Shown here: one piece after another, positions 27,101 to 39,100 of the stretch
Layout of the letters: each line of letters starts with the position of its first letter
Position numbering within the stretch: the stretch's first letter is position 1
Assembly (NCBI GenBank): GCA_946811185.2
Contig: OX328103.1
Coordinates: forward strand, 26,270,172 to 26,334,171
From: Hippopus hippopus
Lineage: Eukaryota; Mollusca; Bivalvia; Cardiida; Cardiidae
DNA: 64,000 nt
Direction: 5' to 3'
Program-made: the position numbers and the translations under genes
The notes under the pieces: generated by a model
Databases searched by the model: none
What the model was told of the DNA's origin: nothing
The model's input: the letters and a program-made list of their open reading frames with translations, nothing else

Positions 27101-30100
27101 TGTGGGATAAGAAGACAATGCTGGCAACTAGCATTTTCTTCTTTTCCCACGCTTTTTTTTTATTCTTTCAAAGACAAATGCTATCATTTCAGTCACATTT
27201 AACTAGTTGTCTGTAAATGCTTTCATTTTGGATGAGTCTAAAATTACTTTGTTTTGTAAAGAGCAAGATCTTTCAATTGCTTTGTAAATAGGGTATACAT
27301 TTGAAGTCAGTAGATGAAATTCAACTCTAGTTATTCTAAGGCAGCTTTGACCTGATTATCTCTGAAAATATTGGACACTGTAGAATAGAGATTACAGGAT
27401 ACATTCTATGCTGTCTAATCTCAATCCACTACCTCTGCCAAAGGACCAAAAAATGTTGCCTTTGACATTTTAACTCTTTACCAAACAACAAAATTGTAGA
27501 CTGGTCCAAATTGAAAGCACTTGCAGATGACAAAACAAACGTGGCTCAAAAATTGAAACTTGACTCTAGAAGAGTAGAAAACATTGTGGGAAAAGGAGAA
27601 AATGCTGGTTACCAGCATTTTCTCCTTTTCCCACAATATTTTCAGAAGGCTTTTTCCTCTGGGTCGTAAAAAACAGGGATTGTTTGGGAAAGGGTTAAAA
27701 GTTAAACCTTTACCGATTAACTCTTTACCAAACGACAAAACTTTGGACTAGTCCAAATGAAAGCATTTGCAGACGACAAAATAAATATGACTCAAATACT
27801 GAAATCTGTTTTGGGAAGGGTAGAAAACATTGTGGGAAAAGGAGAAAATGCTGGTTACCAGCATTTTCTCCTTTTCCTACAATGTTTTCAAAAGGCTTCT
27901 TCATCAGGGTCGTTAAAAGTCGGGATTGCGTGGTAAAGGGTTAAACCCTAAATTTTAGCTTTGCCCAATTTAAATGCATTTCCAGATGACAATTAGTTAA
28001 ATTGGTATGATTTGTTTATGAAAGGGTAGAAAACATTGTTAAGGAAGGAGAAAATGTTTGTAGCTAGCATTTTATCCATTTCCCACAATGTTTTCTAAAC
28101 TCTTCTTCCTCAAGGTAATTAAAATCATGGGATTGTTTGGTAAAGGGTCAAGGGCTTTGAGCTGTCACTTATTTTTCAACTTTTTTTCCCTTTATTGCTA
28201 ACACCTACAGGATGCTCCACATGGAACAGTAAGTTGGGTCTTTCATTTTACCTTGGAATGGTAGTTTAGTTATTGAGCTTTGGATTTTCCCATTCTAAAT
28301 ATTAAGGGAGAGGAGGGTTCTAGGGAGAGGAGAGCTCAAGGATGAGCAGAGTCCTAGCAGTAGGAGTGTCTTAGGGAGAGGAGAGTTCTATGGTGAGGAG
28401 AGTTTCTGGAAAGGAGAGTTCAAGAGAGAGAGAGGAGAGTTGTAGGATGTTGAGAGTTGTAGGAAGAGCAGAGTTGTAGGTTCAAGGGAGTTTAATAGTG
28501 AGGAGAGATAATTTACTCTCTACCACACAACAAAAATATAGACTTATCAAAATTGAAAGCATTTGCAGAGGACAGTTTCAATATGGCTTATATGATGGAA
28601 CTTGTCTTTGACAGAGGAGAAAACATTGTGGGAAAAGGAGAAAATGCTGGTTACCAGCATTTTCTCCTTTACCCCACAATATTTTCAAAAGGTTACTTCA
28701 TTGGGGTCCTTAAAAGTCCAGATTGTGATGTAGAGGTTCATTAGAGTTCTGGGGCAAGGACAGGTCTATGGTTAAGATAAGCAGATATAGAGAATTTCTA
28801 GGAAGAGGAGAGTGAGTGAGGAGAGTTCTTACGACAGGAGGCTTGTAGGATGTTTAAAAAAATAGGGTGAGCAGAGTTGTAGGAAGTTCGGTGTTATAAA
28901 GTGATAAGAGTTAAAGGGAGATGAAAGTTTGAGGGCAAGGAGAGTTTAAGGGTGAGGAAAGTTCTAGAGAGATGTATGTTGTTAAGAATTGTTTGTTGGG
29001 GAAAGTTGATAGAGAGTGGGAATTCATGAAGGAGAATGAGGATTAGATGGGAGGAGAGTTCCACGGGAAGGAGAGTTGTAAATAGGGGAGACTTGTAGGA
29101 TATTGAGAGATGTAGGGTAAGCATAGTATTTGGAAAAGGGAATTTCTTGGAGGAAGATGGTTGTAAGGAGATGAAAGGGCTAAGGCAAGGAGAGCTCTAG
29201 GGTGCGGACAGTTTGAGGATGAAGAATTTTTGGGAAGATGAGAATACTGGGGCAAGGAGAGTTCTAGACAAGGGAAGCAATAGGTTGAGCAGAGTTTTGA
29301 ACAATGAGATTTCTGGGGTAGGGGGGAGGGGGGAGGGAGTGGTAGGGCATGAAGTGTTCTATGCAAGCAGGATTAGATTTCAGGAAAAGGAGAGCTATAG
29401 GGCAAGGAGAGTTGTGGAGGAGGAAGCCTGTAGGGTAAGGATAGTTCTGTGTAAGTAGAGCTCTAAGGGAAAGAGATAGGTGGAAGAAGGAGAGTTTTTG
29501 GTAAGGAAAGTTGTAGAGAGAGTAAACATCTAGGCATTGGAAAGTTCTAGGGTGAAGAAGGCACAAGGACAAGGACAGCTGAAGGGAGAAAGGAGTTGTA
29601 GAGAAGAAGAGAGTTAAAGAGATTGGAGAGTGGTAGGAGTGAGGAGAGTCGTAGGAGAGAAAAGTGTTTGGCAAGGAGTCTTGTAGAGAGAAGAATGATA
29701 ACCCTATGGTAGAGTTCTATGCAGGGAAAATTTGTAGGATTGGGAAGAGCTCATAGAAAGGGGAATTTATGTGATGGAGACTTCTATGGCTAAAAGAGAT
29801 GCAGAGAGGTAACAGTTCTAGGGAGAGGAGAGGTCTAGTGGGAGAAAAATTTAGGGAAATGATAGTTCAAGACAAGGAGAGTTCTAGGGAGAGGAGAGTT
29901 CATTGAGAGGAGAGTGGTATGGTTAGGAGAGTTGTAGGGCAGGAGAACTTAAGCTGGAGGAAATTTCCAGTGCAGAAGATAACTTTTAAAAAACAATGCA
30001 GCAAAAATAAAATTGCTAGAATTGACTTATTCTTCCATCTGTCACCATGTTTTATATGTGTTTATTAATTTGATCTTACTCCATGATGGTAGACTATATG

Positions 30101-33100
30101 GATTTTTCAAGGTTGTCTGCTGCAAAGTATTTTAGGAACACATTAATAGGTCAATTTATTCTGCATATTAAAAGATCAAACTAGGATATTATTTAATGCT
30201 TGGCAGGCAACAAAATTTTAGACATTGTCAAGTTGAATCTCTTGCAGGAAACAAATTAGATTTGGCTGAAATGATTCATATGTAGAGGGGTAGATAACAT
30301 TTTGAAGAAATAAAAAAAAAAGTGCTAGTTACTAGGGTTTTCTCCTTTTTCCCCACATTGTTTCATAAGCTTTCCTTTACCACACAATCCTGAGTTTTAA
30401 CAGCCCTGACAAAACTGTTTTTGAAAACATTGTGGGAAAAAAAGAAAATGCTGGTAACCAGCATTTTTCTCTTTTCCCACAATGTTTTTTATCCTTTTAA
30501 AGAAAAATCCATCTTGTTAGCCATATTCGTATTTGCCATCTGCATATGCTCTCTATTCGGTCATTTCAAAATTTATTGTTTGGTAAAGTTTAACCCTTTA
30601 CCACACAATCCCGACTTTTAACGACCCCAAGAAAGAAGCCTTTTGAAAACATTGTAGGAAAAGAAGAAAATGCTGGTAACCAGCATTTTCTCCTTTTCCC
30701 ACATTGTTTTCTACCCTTCCAAAAACAAATTTTAATTTTTGAGTCACGTTTTATCTGTCGTCTGCAAATGCTCTCAATTTGGACTAGTCTAAGATTCTGT
30801 CGTTTGGTAAAGAGTTAAGGGTTCAAAATTGTCAGATGGCTTGTCAGTACACTATATCACATGGCAAATCATAAATGAATGTCTTTAACCTTTTATCAAA
30901 CCATTCTGTGTTTTAATGACCCTGGGGAAGAAGCATTTTGAATACTTTGTGAGAAAAGGAGAAAATAGTCAAAACCAGCAATGTTTTCTATCCTTCCATA
31001 GACAAGGATCAGTTGTTTTAGCCATATTTAATTTTTCATTAATTTTGTAAAAGCTCTTAGTTGGGATATGTCTAATATTTTGTTGTGTGGTAAAGATTTT
31101 ATAATGTGAAGGGCTGCAATAATATAGCTCTTTTTTTATTTAGAAAAGATTGAAAAAGTGACAAAAATGACTTGGACATTTTTTCGGTTAATTTCTCAAG
31201 ATTTTTTAATCAGAAATGCAAAAAAACTTTTTCCAGTTGATTTTTTTTCCTTAGCTAGGGGTAATTGATTAAATTTATTTGGATCTCAAAAATGAGATGT
31301 CATTCTTGAAAAATTTAATCCTTTACCACACAATCTTGATTTTCAATGATCCTGAGGAAAGAGGCTTCTGAAATCATTGTGCAAAAAGGAGAAAATGCTG
31401 GTTTCCCCCAAGATGTTTTCTGACCTACCCAAATTTCAATTTTTGAGTCAAATTTATTTGTGGTCTGCAAATGCTTTCAATTTGGATAAGTCTAAGGTTT
31501 TGTCATTTGGTATAAGAGTTAAAGAATCAGAACCCTTTTAAGCAGCAATCATTATGAAAGTTGCCACCCCAGACAGTGTAGATCAAGATCAGACTGTTCA
31601 AAACATTCCGTCTGGTCATTGATCTGCACTGTCCACTTTGTAGAAGTATCAAAAAGTTTAAATTCTTTATCAAACAATGCCCTGCTCTAAAGACCATGAG
31701 GAAAATGGCTCTTGAAAATATTTTAGGGAAGGAGAAAATGCTGGTAACCAGCATTTCTTCCCTTTTCTACAAATTTTTCTACCCTCTTAGAGACAAATCT
31801 GAGCTATATTGATTTTGGCCTTTGCCATTGCTTTCAATTAAGAGGTCTACAGTTTTGTTGTTTGGTAAAGAGTTTAAAGCCTTTACCACATAATAAATTT
31901 ATGTCCGAGTTTTAACAACCCCAAGGAAAAAGCCTTTTGGAAGCATTTTGGGAAAAGAAGAAAATGCTAGTAACCATCATTTCCTTCTTTTTCAACAATG
32001 TTTTACCTCATTATCTTGACTTTCAACAATCTTTAGAAAGAAGCCTTTAAAATCATTGTGGGAAAGGAAAAAATGCTGGTAACCTTTTTCTCTTTTTCCC
32101 ACAAAGCTTTGTATCCTTCCATAGACAAAAATCAATTTTTGGGTCACATTTAATTTGTTTTCTGTAAAAGCTTTCAATTTTGAAATGTCTAAATAAAATT
32201 TTGTCATTTGGTAAAGCGTTCATTTTTGTATTATTTGTGCGTTACATCTTGACTTAAAATCTTCCAGTTTGTTTGTTTTGTACTATAAGGGCTGAAGTTC
32301 TCATATACTGAAAATTTTCATAGATCATCATGCATTCTCACATTGTGAATGGCATGGACCATCTGTGTCATTTTTGTGCATTCTTTGTTTCATTCTTTTC
32401 TAGGCAGCTGTATCAGCCCAGAAATCCCCTGGTGGAATTGCCCCTGTCAATGAGGGCCGGTTCCTGCTTTATGTAACCACCTTAACAGAACTGGTTCCTT
32501 TCCTGTATGTGTCTGTCCTAGAGAGTGGTCCCTACACAGATAAATTTGACAGTATGCAAGTGCAGAATGAAGATCTTGACTGTAAGCACCTCGTTAATTA
32601 TTTTCATCTGTTCAAAATATGAGTTTATTAGAATTTTTAGTACTTATAAACAAATCTTCACAAGACAATACTTTTCTACACTAGTCCAGTTGGATAACAA
32701 TTGCACACAACAAATTAAGGTCGGCTCAAATGATGAGATTTGTCTCTGAAAGCATAGAAAACATGGTGGGAAAAGGAGGAAATGCTGGTTACCAGCATTT
32801 CCTCCTATTCCCACAATGTTTTCCAAAGCCTTTTTCCTCAGGGTCATTAAAACATTGGACAGATTGGTAAAGGGTTAATGCGATTATGTTCTTTGTCAAT
32901 CATGTATCTTGTATTGTCTGTCATGTGTCATGCATCTTTTAACGTGCAAGCACTCCACGGGCCACAGTTTCAGTCCACTGGTCATGATTCTTGGTCTGCA
33001 TGTGTGTGTAAATAATATCACACACAAGCTGGAAAATGGGTAACTTTAAGACAAAAATAGGTCACATGGTCAAAATTTTAAAAAACCTTATGTGGCCTCT

Positions 33101-36100
33101 AGAGGCTATTTTTCATCAGAATGCTTATGGTCTTGATGATAAATAACTTAGTCACTATGTGTATCCCTATAATAGCTGGTAAGAGTTTGGAAATTGCTTA
33201 TGTCAGGTAAAAAAATAGTTTACAAGATCATATTTTAGAAAACTTTGTATGGACTCTACAGGCCACAGTTTCAGTCCAGTGCTCTTATACTTGGTATTAA
33301 GGTTTTTCTTGATGGTTTCGAGGAGTAGTTTGGAAACCAGTCAAGCAGGCTAAAAAGTAGATCCTTAAGTCAGGTTCCATATTCACCAACAATTCTTAAG
33401 AACATTCATAGGCTTATTCTCAAGAATTTGCTAAATTTGAAAATGACACAACTTCTGATTAGCTAGGCCATTTACTTTAGCCAATCAGAAGTTGTGTTAT
33501 TTTTTTAAATTTAGAATTAGACTAAGAATGTTCTTAAGACTGGTACAATGCAACTTTTATAAAAGTCTAAATGATATGTAGGAAGATTTGGAAAAGGTAA
33601 TGGTACAATGTAGGTCAAAAGATAGATCACAAGGTCCAAAATTAGGAAAGTTTTGTATGTACTCAAGAGGTCATATTGTTGTACTAGTGCTCATAAAAAC
33701 TTTGTTTGTAAGTTTGTTTGGGTTACTGTCTTGGCAGACTTTAAAAATGGGTCACTTCAAGCCAGTAGTTAGGTCCTTTTCAACAAATAAACAGACGTCT
33801 AATTGGGAAGAGTGCTAGCAGAAATGGTTGGTGAAAAGTGAATGAGGTATGCTCTTTGAAAACGGGACTTACGCATCTGCAAAAAAGTATCGACCAAGGT
33901 CAGCCAGTGCAGTCTGCACAGGCTGACCTGTGCCGAAACTTTTTGCCATTAGTCAATTTTCTTCTTGTCAGGGGACCAATATACCACATAAATCATCAGT
34001 TGTTTGATAAAATTGATTTCATCATTCCATGATTATGTGTTAACTGGCTTGGTATCATGCATCACAGAGATGCATTAAGATCCCTGTTGCCATTGCATGG
34101 CTTGAACGTTTTTGATTTCAGCTGTCCGGTTTCTGAAATCCAGCTCAACACTAACAGATCTGATCACCATCATTGGAAACAAGAAACATCTTGTAACCTT
34201 GTTGAAACTGTTTGAAGATCACATCAATCAGGAATGGTTTGAACCATGGGATACACTGAACTGGGTTGTGAATAATTTGTAAGTATTTAAACCCTTTTCC
34301 ATACAATCATAAGTTTTAACTACCCTGAAGCAGAAACTTGTTGAAACATTGTAGGAAAAGAAGAAAATGCTGGTTACCAGCATATTCTTCTTTTCCTCCA
34401 ATGTTTTCTAGCCCAGTTGAAACAAAAATCACCTTATTTGAGCTACATTTATTTTGTTGTCTGCAAATGTTTTCACTTTTGTAGAGTATAAAATGTTTTG
34501 GTTTGGTAAAGATTTAAAAAGATATGGAAAATAATGTTGCAGAAACATCCCTGCGGCTTTGTATTTGCTTTGAGCTGCCTGAGAAAATTTTATATCTTGT
34601 GAGACCTTCAGTCTAATAAGATGTAAAAATTTTCTTATGCAGCAAGAGGAAAATACAAGCCCCAGTAAAGTTACTGATATTCTCAAATTTGAATTGATAG
34701 AAATCATCTGCGAAAGCACAGAAATTATTGTTAGAAAAGGAGAAAATGCTGGTTAAAAATATTTTCTCCTTTTCCCACAATGTTTTCAAGAGCATGCTTT
34801 CTGGGAGTTGTTAGAATGAGAGAATGTTTTGTAAAGGGTCAAGCAACCCACTGTCTTAACTATTTACCACACAATCCTGCAGAAGAAGGTTTTTGAAAAT
34901 ACTGTGAGAAATAAGAAACTCCTGTTAACCCATTACCACACAATCCCTACTTTTGACGACCCTGAGAAAGAAGCCTTTTGAAAACATTGTGGGAAAAGGA
35001 GAAAATGCTGGTAACCAGCATTTTCTCCTTTTCCCACAATGTTTTCTACCCTTCACAAAACAAATTTCAAATTTGAGAGATACTTTGATTTTTTTGTCTG
35101 CAAATGCTTTGAATTTGGACAAGGTCACAATTTTGTCTCTTGGTAAAGGGTTAAAAGACTACTCCTTTGATTCTACACATCTTCATAAACAAGCATGGAC
35201 TTGCATTAAAAGACCAGTTGCTGTAAGAGACCAATTAACTTACTTCCCTTTGGAGATCTCGGAATACAGGGTTTACTGTTCCTATTGAGAAAGCAGCAAA
35301 TGCCACCATGTCAAAATTTCAAAAGTAGCCTCTGTGGTCATGGGCTATTTTATCTTGCAGCAGACTGTTTTTGAAAATGTGCCATATGAAGAATTGTCTG
35401 TAACAAGAAATATCTCTCTTTGCCCATTATTTTTACTCATATTCATGTTTGAAATGTGTGCAATTTGAAGTCAGCTTTATCAGACATATTTTTCAAAGTG
35501 ATGTGCTGCTATTTTTGGGAGGGAAGTAGTGAGGGTTCAAATGCAGAATTAGAATAGCCCAAAGGCAGCTTATGACACCAAGAGTTACCTACGATTTCAG
35601 AATACCACGCTTATTGGAGGTTGTGATGGGGTCAGCTCTATCGTTTCCGAGAATTGTATCCTGTCTCGCCAAGTGCTTCTATAAGATATCTGTGACTTTT
35701 GGAAAGACCTTTGTTGATAAAAAGGTAGGAGGATGTATCTTAGATTAAGTTTTAAAGCTTTAACCCTTTACCACAGTAATGCAAGTTTTGAAGACCCTGA
35801 GAAAGAAGATTTGAAAACATTGTGGAAAAGGACAAAATGCTGGTAACCAGCATTTTTTCCTTTACCCACAATGTTTTCTACCCTATCAAAGACAATTTCC
35901 ATCATCTGAGTTACATTTAAATTGTCATCTGCAAATGCGTTCAATTTGGACAAGTCTATATTTTTGTCATTTGGTAAAGAGTCAATTGTCTTAGTATATA
36001 AAACTTTAGTCACTGTTGTGCTGTTGAGCTCAGTAGCATACAAGGCTTGAAAGCAGGGGGTTGCTGATCTGCTTTCCCAACTTTGCTAATTTTTTTCGAA

Positions 36101-39100
36101 GGATTGATGATAGACATTGCAACAGAATTCATTCCTCTCTCACTGCTGAACATTGTTTTATAGAGATTTATTTCAGAAAGCAGCTAGTGGCTTGGGTAGA
36201 ATATAGTACAAAGTACTGGTAAAAGAAGCTCTTGGAAAGCATGGATAGGTGTATTAGCCACTGGATATAACTGAAAAATGTTGAAAACAGCATTAAATGC
36301 TATACTAACAAACAATAAGTTAAAGTTGTTGACAATATAGATCAAGATCGGACTGCAGAGTATATGCTCTCTGGCCTTGAATCTACACTCTGTGCTGAAA
36401 CAGCTTTGAAATTGCATCATCTTTGTCCTTTTACTGATGAACCTTTTACCAAATGACAAGATCATAGCCTCATTCATAATGGAAGTATTTGCAGACAACA
36501 TTTTAATTGTGGCTGAAATGAAGGGTTTTGTCATTCAAAGAGTAGAAAACACTGTGGGAAAAAGAGAAAATGCTGGTTACAGCATTTTCTCCTTTTTTCC
36601 ACAATCTTTTCAAAAGCCCCTCTCCCCATAGGTTTTAAAACTTGATTATGTGGTAAAGGTTTGAATAAGTCATGTTTTTAACCCATTGGTGACTACTGTG
36701 TATGGAGTGAGACAGTATGTCTAAGTATGTTTTTTATGCTCTTAGAAGGAAGATTTCTGGGTAGCATGGACTTGATATACTGACTCCAGGCCCGATGGCT
36801 CTGTTGGTAATGTAGGAGGCTGGAAACGCCAGGGTTACTTGTTTGATCCCCAGCTTGGCATTTCTTTTGCAGGATTGATGAAATTGTATAAGTGGAAATT
36901 TTTGTGACATGGAAATTTTTGTGATTTCACAAATTTGAAAAATTTGCAAATTTTTTTGTTTGCATATTTAACAACAAGTATACCAACAAATAACGAGTGT
37001 CTTGAAATCGCAAACATTTCCCAAAGCAAAATGTACGTAATTGGTTATTCGCAAATTTTTCGACACGCCTATAAATGCATGTATACAGTAGTTATTGGGA
37101 CAGGATTCATTTCTCTTTCACAGCTGAACCTTGTTTTGACAGGGTTTTATGTGCAAAAGCAGCCATTGAGTTGGGATATTGTTAGAAGAGCTTGGAAATG
37201 AAACTCAAGAAAAGTTTGGATAAGTGCACTGGCTGCTGTGATATAATTGGAAATGGCATTAAATACCATACAAAAACATGTTGAAAGACTTTTGGGAAAG
37301 GAAAGCAGATACCCTTATTATGGTATATAGATTCATGAAATTTTACCATTCACACTGACATGGTTTTATTTAGTGTTTTTTTTTCAAACTATTCAAGTTT
37401 TAATAACCTCTGTATATCTGTTTTTTTTTTCAGGTTAAACCAAGGTTTATAGGTGTATTATTAATGAATGAAGAACATTTAGGTGAGACCAGAAAAACTA
37501 CCTATGTAACCATATTTTAACCTTTTCAGACAAATCTATTGCTTTTTTTATCCTTTAAAATACAAACTCAAGTTTTATTGTCCCTGAAGAAAAAGGCTTT
37601 GAAAAACATGGTGGGAAATGAAGAAAATGCTGGTTGCCCACATTATCTCCTTTTCTCACAAGAACAAACCATCTTTTGAGTCACAATTAATTTGTCGTCT
37701 GCAATTTGCTGTCAATTTGGACAATTTTTAAGTTTTTTTGTTGGTGAAGGGTGTGTAGCTAAGTGCAAAGTGTTTGCGATCAAGAGTTTGTGTGTTTAAG
37801 TCCTGGCTTGACCAAGATTTTCTCCCAGATTGGATGAAAGGCTAGGGGATTGGATGCATTCCTCTGGGCATGATTAGCACTGAATTGAAGTCTTAAATTT
37901 GGAAAAGATGTCTGTGGCTTGAATAGAATGTTGTGATTAGTGCTGCAGTTAGAAGAACTAGTAAGCATGGGATTCATAGGCAGAATTAGAGTACAACCCA
38001 ACTGAGGGTACAAATGAGCCATCCTCTGTAAAAAGGGGGCTTTATGAATCTGCCAAAAGTATTGACTCAGGTCAGCCTGCACAGTCTGCACTGGCTGGCC
38101 TGGGCTGTACCTTTTTGGTATTGGTAAATTTTCTGTATGTCCAGGGACCAGTTTACCCCATGATTTAGTCGGATGTTTAACAAAATGAACATTATGGATC
38201 CATAATTGTGTGATGACTTGCATGGTACCTGCATCACAGATGCATTAAGCCCCCTTTTACCAGAACATGGCTCATATATTTCAGTATCAGGGCTTTTTTT
38301 TGTCAGAGCGTCTGTCACAGAATGTGCAGTCTGATCTTGATCTACATTGCACACATAAACTCTTAACCCTTAGGCTGCTAAGCGTGTCTCACTGACCTTT
38401 TACGGACAGTTTAAGTCAAGCACAGAACATGCAGTCTGGTCTTTGATCTACACTGTCTAACAAGGAAATAGTTCCCCCAAGTAATACCTTTGAAATAGCA
38501 AAATTTGGGTATTTACTTTTGGCTTAAAAGTTTCATTTCACTTATTTAGCAGGATAAGGGTTAAATCCAGGCTCTGAGCTACAAGGGTAAGAAGTGCCTA
38601 TTCAACTGACATCAAAGAGATTTAATTCTGTCTGAACTTCAACTCCGTACCGGATAACAAAATTTTAGCCCTGTCCAAAATGAAATCATTTGCAGACGAT
38701 CAATCAAATGTTACAAAAAAAAATATGGAATTTGTCTTTAACCCTTTGCCACACTCTCCTGAGTTTAAATGACCTTGAAGAGGAAGGCTTTTGAAAACAT
38801 TGTGGAAAAAGGAGAAAATGCTGGTAACCAGCATTTTCTCCATTTCCCACAATGTTTACTACCCTTTCTCAGACAACTTTTCGCTTTTGAGCTACATTTT
38901 CCAGTAGTTTGTGGTCCATAATTGCTTTCAATTTGGACAAGTCAAAAGTTTTGTCGTTTGGTAAAGGGTTAAAGGATAGAAAACATCATGGGAAAGGGAG
39001 AAAATGCTTGTTACCAGAATTTTCTCATTCTACCTCAGGCTCGTATAAAGTCGGGATTATTGGGTAAAGAGTTAAGAAACCTTTTGTCACAATTGATTTA

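Noticed and set aside
29043..29674. Leu/Ser/Pro-rich minus-strand frames of 107 and 136 codons
   Set aside because: Composition effect of the GA-rich satellite; no family features.
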